Positions 6,226 through 13,295 of a DNA stretch of 13,412 nucleotides are shown here, piece after piece. The notes below the pieces were generated by a model, which did not search any database, had not been told where the DNA came from, and saw only the letters and a program-made list of their open reading frames with translations. Source of the stretch: Planctomycetaceae bacterium (GTDB lineage Bacteria > Planctomycetota > Planctomycetia > Isosphaerales > Isosphaeraceae); assembly GCA_019232645.1 (NCBI GenBank), contig JAFANO010000755.1, forward strand, positions 1 through 13,412. The letters run 5' to 3'. The position numbers and the translations under genes are program-made. Every line of letters starts with the position of its first letter. Position 1 is the first letter of the stretch.

Positions 6226-6246
6226 CTATCGAGGTGAGGGAGAAGG

Positions 6247-6690
6247 ATGTTTTCGCAGACGGTCGAGTATGCGTTGCGGGCGGTGGTCCACCTGGCCGAC
6301 CGCGCGCCCTCGCCCCGGACGACGGAGGAGATCGCGACGGCGACCCGCGTCCCCAAGGCGTATCTCTCGAAGATCTTGCAGGGCCTGTGCCGGGCCGGGA
6401 TCGTGCATTCGCGGCGCGGGATCGGGGGCGGGATGACGCTCGCCAAGTCTGCCGCGTCGTTGACGATCCTGGAGGTGATCAACGCCGTCGAGCCGATCGG
6501 CCGGATCACGACCTGCCCACTCGGCCAGGAGGCGCATGGCGACCGGCTCTGTCCCCTCCACCGCCGCCTGGACGACGCCCTGGCGCTGATGGAGGAGGCG
6601 TTCGACCGGACGACCCTGGCCGAGCTCCTGGCCGATCCGTCGGAGAGCGTCCCCCTCTGCGAAGTCCCCAGCCCGACCCCGAAGTCCTGA
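6247..6690 (+). CDS. Rrf2-family transcriptional regulator, probably with a cysteine-based sensor
   Basis: The 147-residue product is a winged-helix repressor of the IscR/NsrR/CymR family. The N-terminal MFSQTVEYALRAVVHLAD helix, the TTEEIATATRVPKAYLSKIL recognition region (25-44) and the HSRRGIGGGMTLAK wing (54-67) are all typical. In the sensor region two cysteines are 12 residues apart, Cys90 in TTCPLG and Cys102 in LCPLHRRLDDAL; Cys48 and Cys138 lie elsewhere. Iron-sulfur members usually have three clustered Cys, so the ligand here may be an atypical cluster, a disulfide or a metal; this is not decidable from sequence. GAGGGAGAAGG runs up to the ATG as ribosome binding site. The gene stands alone, diverges from the phosphatase gene and has two dyads upstream, so autoregulation is likely. 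Its other targets are not visible here. Confidence 0.92.
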   Translation: MFSQTVEYALRAVVHLADRAPSPRTTEEIATATRVPKAYLSKILQGLCRAGIVHSRRGIGGGMTLAKSAASLTILEVINAVEPIGRITTCPLGQEAHGDRLCPLHRRLDDALALMEEAFDRTTLAELLADPSESVPLCEVPSPTPKS

Positions 6691-6711
6691 GCGGGCCCGT
6701 GGGGCACGTCG

Positions 6712-7080
6712 TCACTGGTACTTGGTGTATTTATCAGGGCGGCCGTAGGCCTTGTCGACCGGATACTTGAGGGCGGCCAGCTCCACCTTCTCGCGGAGCG
6801 AAGAGGCCAGGTCGATCGAGCAGACGTCGGCCATCCGGAGCAGCAGCCAGAGGCAGTCCGCCAGCTCGTGCGCGAGCTCGCGTCGGACGTCTTGTTGCTG
6901 CAAGGACTTCTGGATCTCCTCGTTGTTGCGGTAGCGGAAGTGCTCGAGGACCTCGCCGACCTCGCAGGCCAGGGCGACGCCCAGGTCTTTCGGGTGGTGG
7001 AATTGCTCCCAGTCCCGCTCCTGCGAGAAGGCGCGGACCAGGTCTTTCAGCTCGGCGATCGTCGTCTGCGGATCGATCAT
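6712..7080 (-). CDS. MazG-like nucleoside triphosphate pyrophosphohydrolase
   Basis: The 122-residue all-alpha protein belongs to the MazG/dUTPase-like superfamily, which cleaves (d)NTPs to (d)NMP and pyrophosphate for nucleotide-pool cleaning. The Mg-binding signature ExxE-(12-28)-ExxD is complete: Glu40/Glu43 in ACEVGEVLEHFR and Glu72/Asp75 in HELADCLWLLL, with 28 residues between. The N-terminal RDWEQFHHPKDLGVAL and the C-terminal KYPVDKAYGRPDKYTKY are typical of the small single-domain MazG-like/RS21-C6 (dCTPase-like) group. Substrate preference cannot be read from sequence. Start ATG 7080 begins exactly at the domain; no strong Shine-Dalgarno is visible, only a GAGAGAG run. It follows the PAP2 gene by 50 bp on the same strand and is probably co-transcribed. 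Its stop is 21 bp from that of the convergent Rrf2 gene. Confidence 0.93.
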   Translation of the reverse strand: MIDPQTTIAELKDLVRAFSQERDWEQFHHPKDLGVALACEVGEVLEHFRYRNNEEIQKSLQQQDVRRELAHELADCLWLLLRMADVCSIDLASSLREKVELAALKYPVDKAYGRPDKYTKYQ

Positions 7081-7130
7081 CGTGGCACTCTCTCGAGTCG
7101 CGTGGGTCGTCCCAGGGGTCGGCGGGCCAA

Positions 7131-7841
7131 TCACCCCTCCTGTTCGATCTTCCCCCGGCGCTGGAGGTGGCGGTCCACCAGCCAACACAGGGTCGCCCAG
7201 ACCAGCCCCGCCGTCCAGCCCGCTAGGACATCCGTCGGGTAATGCACCCCCATGTAGACGCGGCTGACGCCGACGAGGCCGGTCAGGACCACCGCCACCG
7301 CCAGGAAGTAGAACTTGAACCGTCGCTGGCGGAAGGTCCGGGCCAGCAAGGCGCCGAGGGTCAGGTAGACGACGGCCGAGATGATCGAGTGGCCGCTGGG
7401 GAAGCTCGACGAGTAGACGCGCATCAGGTGGGGTACCACCTCCGGGCGGGGCCGCCGGAACAGGGCCTTCAGCGCGGTGCTCAACGCGAAGCCGCTGGCG
7501 GTGGCCAGGATGACGAACACGCTCGTCGCGAACCGGCGGTCGAGCCAGAGGTATCCGACCGCGGCGGCGATCACCAGGACGATGATCGTGACGCTGCCTA
7601 GCGCGGTGATGTCGCGACCGGCCTCCTCCATCCAAGCCGGGCCGATCGGGACGGCCGGGTCGTCGGCCTTGCGCAGCGCGCGGATCATCCTCTCGTCGAA
7701 GCGCTGGGTGGTCCCTTCCAGCACCTCGCCCGCCAGCGCGACGAAGCCCCAGGTCCCCGCGACGACGATCAGCGATCCCAGGAGCACGCCCAGCTCGTGC
7801 CCGCCCAGCCATTCCAACATGCGGATCAGCACGCGTCGCAT
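7131..7841 (-). CDS. PAP2-family membrane phosphatase (phosphatidic acid / undecaprenyl-PP phosphatase type)
   Basis: The 236-residue integral membrane protein has all three PAP2 acid-phosphatase motifs: KxxxxxxRP (Lys125 to Pro133, in KALFRRPRP), PSGH (148-151, in SSSFPSGHSII) and SRxxxxxHxxxD (Ser193-Asp204, in SRVYMGVHYPTD). His151 and His200 are the expected general acid and nucleophile. About six hydrophobic helices lie at roughly 18-38, 83-100, 105-123, 152-168, 177-192 and 206-222. Family members remove phosphate from phosphatidic acid, phosphatidylglycerol phosphate or undecaprenyl pyrophosphate on the outer face of the inner membrane; the substrate here is open. Start ATG 7841 is preceded by GAAAGG 8 nt upstream; a longer upstream reading overlaps the neighbouring gene antisense and out of its frame. 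It is probably the first gene of a two-gene unit with the MazG-like enzyme. Confidence 0.92.
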   Translation of the reverse strand: MRRVLIRMLEWLGGHELGVLLGSLIVVAGTWGFVALAGEVLEGTTQRFDERMIRALRKADDPAVPIGPAWMEEAGRDITALGSVTIIVLVIAAAVGYLWLDRRFATSVFVILATASGFALSTALKALFRRPRPEVVPHLMRVYSSSFPSGHSIISAVVYLTLGALLARTFRQRRFKFYFLAVAVVLTGLVGVSRVYMGVHYPTDVLAGWTAGLVWATLCWLVDRHLQRRGKIEQEG

Positions 7842-8052
7842 CAAGACGGCCTTTCGAGGTAGGGTTGGCGAAGGGCCCCGGCTGTCCCGGAGCAGACTTC
7901 GGCAAAACCCACCAAATTCTACCGAGGGTGCCTCCGGCTTCAGTCGGAACCCGCTCGAGCGGTGATTCGCGCCCCCTTTTGGGCCTCGTTGACGCGCAGC
8001 GGCTTGGGGGCCGCGGAGCAGACCCCCGATCAGGCCCGCGATCGACCACCGC
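7842..8052. other. spacer upstream of the PAP2 gene
   Basis: On the minus strand a TAGAAT (7916-7921, five of six) could be a -10 for the PAP2-MazG pair, with only a poor -35. An imperfect hairpin, GGGT(7926)...TCCG / CGGA...ACCC(7952) with a 3-nt bulge, lies next to it and might terminate the upstream coiled-coil gene. No gene was seen. Confidence 0.35.
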
Positions 8053-9771
8053 TCAAGAGTCCTCGGAGGGGAGCGCGATCTCCTCCTCGTCCAGCCCCCA
8101 TTCGCCGAGCGCCAGGTCCCGGTTGAGGAGGTCGAGCTCGTTGCGGGCTTCATGCATCTCGGACTCCAGACGTCCGGTGCGCGCGATCAGCTCCTGGAGC
8201 GCATGCGCGGCCCAGGCCAGCCAGCGCAGGAGCGCGACCCGGAACGCCTCGGGGTCGGGGTAGGAATCCGACTCTGGTCGTGCCGGTCCTTCAGGATCGG
8301 CCGCCAGGCCGCTGCCCTCGAGGCTCGACGTCTCGGACCGACGCAGCGCGTCGTCGCGCTGCAGGCGCGCGGCCTGGGCCTCGCGGCCGAGGCGTTCGAC
8401 GTCATCCTGGAGCGCCTGGCGCTCGCGGTCGGCCTGCGCGAGGGCGGCATCGAGCCGCTCGCGCCACTCCCGTCGCTCGACGTCCCAATCGTGCCGGAGC
8501 CCCTCGAGGACTCGTTCCCGCTCCTGCATCTCGGCGTCATGATCGCTCCGGAGGCGGGTCAGCTCGGCGTCGAGCGCCCGGACGCGCCCGGCCAGCTCGT
8601 CCCCGAGGCGCGACGCCTCGGCTGCCTCCTGCCGCACCTGCTCCGTCGGCCCGGCGAGCCGTTCACGTTCGACGTCGTCAAGGCGCGACTGGAGGCGGTC
8701 ACGCTCCCGGGCGAGGGACTCGACGTGCCGGCCCGCCTCCTCGCACTGGACCCGGAGCACCTCGACCTCCCGACGGAGGGGCTCGGGATCGTCGGGGCTC
8801 GGGAGGGTGGCGGACAACTCGCGCCAGGCCTGCCGCTCGGCCTCGTGGCGCGCCCGCTCGTCTTCGAGCCGGCGCTCCGCCTCCTCGAGCAGGTCTCGGC
8901 GCTGGGCGTCTCGACCCTCCTGGAGCTCGCGCCGATCGGCCTCGGCCCGGTCGCGGATCTCCGCGAGATCCGCCTCGGAGCGCGCGGACGCTTGCTCCAG
9001 CTCGACCCGCCGGGCGCGTAACTGCTCGGCCTCGTGTGCCAGCGCGTCCCGCTCGGCGCCGAGCCGGTCGGCCTCGGTCGCGCGCGCCGAGAGCTCAAAG
9101 CGCAGCGCCTGGACCTCGGCGCCAAGCCGGTCGCGCTCGTCGGCGAGGTCGTCGCGCTGACGCGCGAGGTGATCGAGTCGCCTCGACGCGTCGGCCGCCT
9201 GCGCCTCGAGCTGGGCGCGAAGGGCCTCCTTCTCCTGATCGGCCTCCCGCGATCCGGCGAGGAGTTCGGGCGAGCTGGCATCGAGCCGAACGTCCGTGAC
9301 CAGGTTGCGGAGACGCTCAACCTCGGCGCGGAGCGCGTCGCGTTCGGTGCGGGTGGCCGCCGACTCGCTCGTCGCGGCCGCGGCGCGCAGGTGCCGCTCG
9401 AGGAGGATTTCGAGATGCTCCTGGAGCTCGACGGCACGCACCTCGGCCTGGGCGAATCGGTCCTCGACGGCCTGGAGCTCCTGGAGCGTGGCGGTGTGCC
9501 GCGAGACCTGCTCCGTCAACTGGGAACAGACGTGCTGGAGCTCCCTTTGCAACTCCTGGATCCGTCCGGCCGCCTGTCCCTCGCCGTGCGGGTCCGCGGC
9601 TGGAACCGGAGGGGCGGCCCGGGGAAGCGGATCGAGGAGATCCTCCTGCCTCGCCCGGAACGTGTGGTGGCAGTGCTTGCAGCCGATGTTCAGGCCGAGA
9701 TACTCGTTCCGGATTCGGAGTTCGCGGCCGCAATGCGGACAGGGCATCCGGAGATGATACGGGTTCGTCAT
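8053..9771 (-). CDS. zinc-ribbon protein with a very long coiled coil, function unknown
   Basis: The 572-residue product starts at MTNPYHLRMP (9771). Residues 11-34 form a zinc ribbon with CPHC (11-14) and CKHC (31-34) around GRELRIRNEYLGLNIG. This ribbon is a recurrent N-terminal module of planctomycete proteins, elsewhere fused to receiver or other domains. After a Pro-rich linker (about 42-62), residues about 68-485 are one almost unbroken coiled coil rich in Glu, Arg, Leu, Ala and Gln, with short breaks near SPELLAG and LSATLPSPDDPEP. A Pro/Ser-rich gap precedes a final helical segment (about 513-555, FRVALLRWLAWAAHALQELI) and an acidic C-terminus (EWGLDEEEIALPSEDS). There is no signal peptide or membrane helix, so a cytoplasmic scaffold, filament or nucleoid-associated role is possible but unproven. 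The Shine-Dalgarno is weak. High-GC coiled-coil coding produces long antisense reading frames here, which I discount. Confidence 0.85.
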   Translation of the reverse strand: MTNPYHLRMPCPHCGRELRIRNEYLGLNIGCKHCHHTFRARQEDLLDPLPRAAPPVPAADPHGEGQAAGRIQELQRELQHVCSQLTEQVSRHTATLQELQAVEDRFAQAEVRAVELQEHLEILLERHLRAAAATSESAATRTERDALRAEVERLRNLVTDVRLDASSPELLAGSREADQEKEALRAQLEAQAADASRRLDHLARQRDDLADERDRLGAEVQALRFELSARATEADRLGAERDALAHEAEQLRARRVELEQASARSEADLAEIRDRAEADRRELQEGRDAQRRDLLEEAERRLEDERARHEAERQAWRELSATLPSPDDPEPLRREVEVLRVQCEEAGRHVESLARERDRLQSRLDDVERERLAGPTEQVRQEAAEASRLGDELAGRVRALDAELTRLRSDHDAEMQERERVLEGLRHDWDVERREWRERLDAALAQADRERQALQDDVERLGREAQAARLQRDDALRRSETSSLEGSGLAADPEGPARPESDSYPDPEAFRVALLRWLAWAAHALQELIARTGRLESEMHEARNELDLLNRDLALGEWGLDEEEIALPSEDS

Positions 9772-9857
9772 CAGCCAAGCCCCACAACGAGTAATGACGG
9801 GATCGCCTGGGTGGATGGTCCGTCCCAGGCCGGTCCAGTTCCCCCCTCCATATAAAG

Positions 9858-9886
9858 ATTGTACAGCCCAATGGATGGATTGTCCG
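9858..9886 (-). promoter_or_regulatory. candidate promoter for the zinc-ribbon coiled-coil gene
   Basis: On the minus strand CGGACA (9881-9886) and TACAAT (9858-9863) are 17 bp apart; the -10 matches five of six consensus bases and the -35 four. The leader would be about 80 nt. Confidence 0.45.
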
Positions 9887-10142
9887 GAGGGGAATCGGGA
9901 TGAAACCCCGATCGGGGGGACAAGCCCGAGGCGGCGCAAAATCGTTCCCGGCCAGGAGGGCGTCGGTTGATCGAATCCGAGGTATCCTCGCCTCGGTCGG
10001 CAGGGGCCGCCAGCGAGGCCCTCTCGGATCAGGCGAGCCGATCCTCCTCGCAAAGTCTCCAGATTTCCCGACCCCGCCGGATTGCCCTCGACTCCCCCCA
10101 GCCTCTCGTATAAAATGGTTAGAATGCTGATGGATGGATGTG

Positions 10143-10231
10143 CACTCGTTACTGGGACGTGTCACGCCGCGGCGATGGGCCCGTTTCATTCGATAGAACG
10201 AGTGGCCGCGGGGCCCGCGATGGGACCCCGC
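10143..10231. other. two adjacent stem-loops, possible structured RNA or regulatory site
   Basis: CACTCGTT (10143-10150) is the exact complement of AACGAGTG (10197-10204), enclosing 46 nt that include the perfect palindrome CGCCGCGGCG (10165-10174). Immediately after, GCGGGG (10208-10213) pairs with CCCCGC (10226-10231) across 12 nt. A TATAAAAT lies about 30 bp upstream on the + strand. A transcript folding this way is an inference. Confidence 0.35.
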
Positions 10232-10554
10232 TAGCTTGGCCTAAGTCCTGTGAACTATAGAAGATCGGCGCTTCGATAGGCAGCACTGGGGCCGTTGCCC
10301 GACCTGGAGCGTTGACTCTCCGCACGGGATGTCATGATCCCTTCCTTGGATGCTGGACCGACCCGGTGTCGCTGTGGAAATCGCGAAATTCGAGCCACCC
10401 GGTTGGTACAGAGGTGTGTGACGTCCAGATGTCCTCAACCCGATCACCCTGCTCATCCGAGATGATTTCGGTACATGACGTCCGGAACCCCATCTCTCGC
10501 CCGTAGAGCCTGATGAACGGTTTCCCCCGAACCACCACCCGGACGGCATCTTAC

Positions 10555-10558
10555 GGAG
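10555..10558 (+). promoter_or_regulatory. ribosome binding site of the MMPL gene
   Basis: GGAG lies 4 nt before the ATG at 10563 and 7 nt before the second ATG at 10566. The better spacing favours the second, which would shorten the protein by one residue. Confidence 0.5.
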
Positions 10559-10562
10559 AGAG

Positions 10563-13295
10563 ATGATGGATCCCCTGCGCTCGATCGTCAGTCGTCGGCC
10601 CGGGTGGGTTGTGGGCACGTGGCTCCTCGTGGCGGCCACGGTCGGCCTGCTGTCTCCCGACCTGACGCGGCTGGCCGCCGAGGGCCAAGCCAAGCTCCTG
10701 ACCGGCGACACCGAGAGCCTCCGGGCGGCACTCCAGGTAGGAAAGGACTGGCCCGACCAATATTACGAGTCGCTGGCGATCGTCGCACTGCACCGGCCCG
10801 GTGGCCTGACCCGGGCCGACCACGCTTACGCCCGCCGGATGTCCGATCGGATCATGGCGGCCGACCGACCCGCCGAGGTCATCCGCGTCCTGGGCCCGCG
10901 CTCCGTGGCCGAGGTCGCCGGTCGCCTGCTCAGCCGCGACGGCACGGTCGAGCTGATGGCCGTGCACCTGGGCAAGCCGTTCGTCAGCCCCGCCACCCAG
11001 AAGGCAGTCTCCTGGCTCGAGGCGCGGTCGGACCTCGCCGGCCTCGCGCGCCCCGATGGGTTGGAAGTCCACTGGTCGGGCGACGCGGTGCTGGGGATGG
11101 ACTACATGGCCGACGTCCAGACCTCGCTCGACCGCGCCGCGCTGGTCACCGTCTTCCTCCTGCTGATCGTCCTGCTGGTCGTCTACCGGTCGCTCTGGCT
11201 GGCGCTGGTCCCGCTGACGACCATCGGCGTCAGCCTCGTGATCGCCCGGGGCGTCCTGGCGTGGATGACCCTGGCGGGGTGGGAGATCTCGCCGCTGGTC
11301 GAGCTGTTCCTGGTGGCGATCCTCTTCGGCAGCGGCACGGACTTCTGCCTGTTCATCTCATGGCGGTTCGGCGAGCACTTCAACCCGGACAACCCCGCCG
11401 GCGCGATGCGGGTGACGCTCCGTCGGTCGATCGTCGCGCTGTTGACCAGCGCCGGGACGGTGATCGTCGGCCTGCTGCTGATGGGGACGACCAAGTTCAA
11501 GCTGTTCTCGTCGACCGGCCCGAGCGTCGCGATCGGCCTGGCGTTCTCGCTGGCGGCGACCCTGACGCTGACCCCCGCGCTGCTGGTCCTGCTGGCCCGT
11601 CACCGCCCCCGGTCGTTCGCGGGCCTGAAGGCGCCGTCGTCGGGGTACTGGAGCTGGTTCGGCCGCAAGGCCTTGTCCCGGCCGCTCCTGAACTGGGGCG
11701 TGACGGTCCTGGCGATGGCGCCGCTGGCCGTGTTGGGGCTCCGGACGACGATCGTGCAGGACATCATCACCGAGCTGCCAGGGGACAATGACGCGGCGCA
11801 TACGCTCCGCCTGCTGGCGACCAAGTTCGAACCGGGCATGCTCACCCCGTTGACGGTCGTCCTGGACTGGGAGGGCGACTTCCGCCGGTCGGAGGGCTTA
11901 GCCCTGATCGACGACGTGAGCAGGTTCCTCTCGCGCCAGCGGCGGCTGACCGAGGTCCGGTCGGCGACGCAGCCGCTGGGGAGCCCCGAGACCCTGGCGC
12001 GGGCCCGGATCGCCTCGAGGCTGGGCGAGGTCAACGACGGCTTCATGCGGATGGCTGATGGCGCCGGCCAGCTCCACAAGGGGCTGAACGAGGGGGTCCT
12101 GAAGCTCCGCGCGGCCCTCTGGCTGGAGAAGAAGACGGGCCTCCACCTGACCGGCGCCACGCCCGAAGCGACCGGCACGTCGACCGCCGCGAACCCAGAG
12201 GCGGCGCGCGTGGGGATCGCCTCGGGCCTGAAGCATGCCTCGCTCGCCCTCTTCGGGACCGGACTCTCCTCGACGTGGAAGCGGCAGGCCCCGCCGGCCA
12301 GGTCCGAGGCCCCCGAGCCCGCCAACGCCACCGACCCGCGCGAGGAGATGCTCCGCGAGCTGACCCGGGCCGCCGAGGGGGCTGGGCAGATCGCCGAGGG
12401 GGCCAAGCTCGCCCGCCGCGAGGTCTCTTCCATCCTCGGCGACCCCGTCGGCCGCCGGGCGCTCGACCGCCTGATGATCAACGCTGAGACGGTCCAGGCT
12501 CACCCCGAGCTGCTCCGGAGCTTCGCCGTCTACATCACCCCCGACGGCCGCCGTGCCCGGATCGAGCTGGCGCAAGCGGATCGCGTCTTCTCCGGCGCCG
12601 CGATGGACCAGGTCCTGAGCCTCCGTCGACGCCTCAACGAGTATCTCGGCGACCTGGACGGGACCCCGGTCCGGGCCACGGTGACCGGCCCGAACGCGGA
12701 GGCCTGCGACATCCGGTCGCTGACGCGGAACGACCAGTTCCAGAGCTGGTTCGTGGTCCCGATCGGCGTCTTCCTCGTGCTGATGCTGGCCCTCCGCGAC
12801 CCGCTGGCGTGCGTCAACCTGGTCGTGACGATGCTCCTGACTTACGCCTTCGCGCTGGGGGCGACCCACCTGGTCTTCGTGACGCTCCTCGGGGCGGAGG
12901 GGATCGACTGGAAGGTCCCTTACTTCTTGTTCGTCCTGCTGGTCGCTGTGGGGGTCGATTACAACGTCTTCCTCATGGACCGTGTCCGCCAAGAGTCGGA
13001 GCGAGGGGGGTTGCGCACGGGGGTCCTCCGGGCGGTCGGCCAGACCGGCGGCCTGATCACCTCGGCGGCGGCGATCACCGCGTGCAGCTTCGCGTCGTTC
13101 CTGTCGAGCCCGCTCGGCTCGCTGCGGCAGCTCGGCTTCGCGCTGGTGGTGGGGATCACCGTCGATGCCGTGCTCGTCCGCCCGCTGCTGGTGCCCTGCG
13201 GCCACTGGCTCCTCAACCGCCGCCGCGAGGCCGGCAAAGCGGTGGAGCCCGTCCGGCCGGGCCTCCATCCCTCGCTCATCGCGGTGGCCGACTGA
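10563..13295 (+). CDS. MMPL-family RND transporter
   Basis: The 910-residue inner-membrane protein has the duplicated MMPL/SSD-like RND fold. It has a first helix at about 14-31, a periplasmic domain to about 190, a five-helix bundle at about 191-345, helix 7 at about 377-393, a large second periplasmic domain (about 394-727), and a second bundle at about 729-880. Proton-relay motifs are GSGTDFCLF (Asp260, followed by Phe instead of the usual Tyr) and GVDYNVFLMDR (Asp799-Tyr800). Relatives move lipids, hopanoids or other hydrophobic compounds across or out of the inner membrane using the proton gradient. The second periplasmic domain carries an insert (about 490-640) with GAGQLHKGLNEG and GAGQIAEGAKLARRE, resembling xxxLxxG-type repeats of MMPL and YhgE/Pip proteins. 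ATG 10563 or 10566 is the start. It stands alone with no periplasmic adaptor or outer-membrane channel gene, so it is more like a lipid transporter than a tripartite drug pump. Confidence 0.93.
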   Translation: MMDPLRSIVSRRPGWVVGTWLLVAATVGLLSPDLTRLAAEGQAKLLTGDTESLRAALQVGKDWPDQYYESLAIVALHRPGGLTRADHAYARRMSDRIMAADRPAEVIRVLGPRSVAEVAGRLLSRDGTVELMAVHLGKPFVSPATQKAVSWLEARSDLAGLARPDGLEVHWSGDAVLGMDYMADVQTSLDRAALVTVFLLLIVLLVVYRSLWLALVPLTTIGVSLVIARGVLAWMTLAGWEISPLVELFLVAILFGSGTDFCLFISWRFGEHFNPDNPAGAMRVTLRRSIVALLTSAGTVIVGLLLMGTTKFKLFSSTGPSVAIGLAFSLAATLTLTPALLVLLARHRPRSFAGLKAPSSGYWSWFGRKALSRPLLNWGVTVLAMAPLAVLGLRTTIVQDIITELPGDNDAAHTLRLLATKFEPGMLTPLTVVLDWEGDFRRSEGLALIDDVSRFLSRQRRLTEVRSATQPLGSPETLARARIASRLGEVNDGFMRMADGAGQLHKGLNEGVLKLRAALWLEKKTGLHLTGATPEATGTSTAANPEAARVGIASGLKHASLALFGTGLSSTWKRQAPPARSEAPEPANATDPREEMLRELTRAAEGAGQIAEGAKLARREVSSILGDPVGRRALDRLMINAETVQAHPELLRSFAVYITPDGRRARIELAQADRVFSGAAMDQVLSLRRRLNEYLGDLDGTPVRATVTGPNAEACDIRSLTRNDQFQSWFVVPIGVFLVLMLALRDPLACVNLVVTMLLTYAFALGATHLVFVTLLGAEGIDWKVPYFLFVLLVAVGVDYNVFLMDRVRQESERGGLRTGVLRAVGQTGGLITSAAAITACSFASFLSSPLGSLRQLGFALVVGITVDAVLVRPLLVPCGHWLLNRRREAGKAVEPVRPGLHPSLIAVAD

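Larger units (their letters stand above)
5739..6246. other. divergent spacer between the phosphatase and Rrf2 genes
   Basis: This 508-bp spacer separates two divergent genes. I see no convincing gene in it. It holds a candidate minus-strand promoter for the phosphatase (6014-6042), a perfect 10-bp palindrome ATGATATCAT (6006-6015) overlapping that promoter, and the Rrf2 promoter with two dyads (6136-6225). The part from 5739 to about 5936 is an in-frame extension of the phosphatase, probably untranslated leader. Confidence 0.5.
9772..10562. other. 791-bp spacer with inverted repeats, no convincing gene
   Basis: This spacer lies between the divergent coiled-coil and MMPL genes. It holds a minus-strand promoter candidate (9858-9886), a hairpin at 9894-9912 (ATCGGG/CCCGAT), a TATAAAAT at 10109-10116, paired inverted repeats at 10143-10231, a small dyad GGGAT/ATCCC at 10326-10341 and two TGACGTCC copies (10419-10426, 10476-10483). 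From about 10240 the DNA is less GC-rich than the genes. A minus-strand reading of about 70 codons (10332-10538, GTG start, no Shine-Dalgarno) was seen but not accepted. Confidence 0.5.

Noticed and set aside
7842..8153. Upstream extensions of the PAP2 and MazG reading frames through the spacer
   Set aside because: Residues are Arg/Ser/Pro-rich without similarity; both enzymes are complete from 7841 and 7080.
8152..9855. Two long + strand frames (8152-9021 and 9034-9855) opposite the coiled-coil gene
   Set aside because: They mirror Glu/Arg/Leu coiled-coil codons as Leu/Gly/Arg runs; the minus strand has the zinc ribbon and heptad pattern.
10143..10260. tRNA gene in the structured spacer
   Set aside because: No T-loop GTTCRANNC with a matching acceptor stem and anticodon arm could be found.
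11898..13268. 456-codon minus-strand frame inside the MMPL gene
   Set aside because: No domain; the + strand encodes a clear membrane transporter through the whole stretch.
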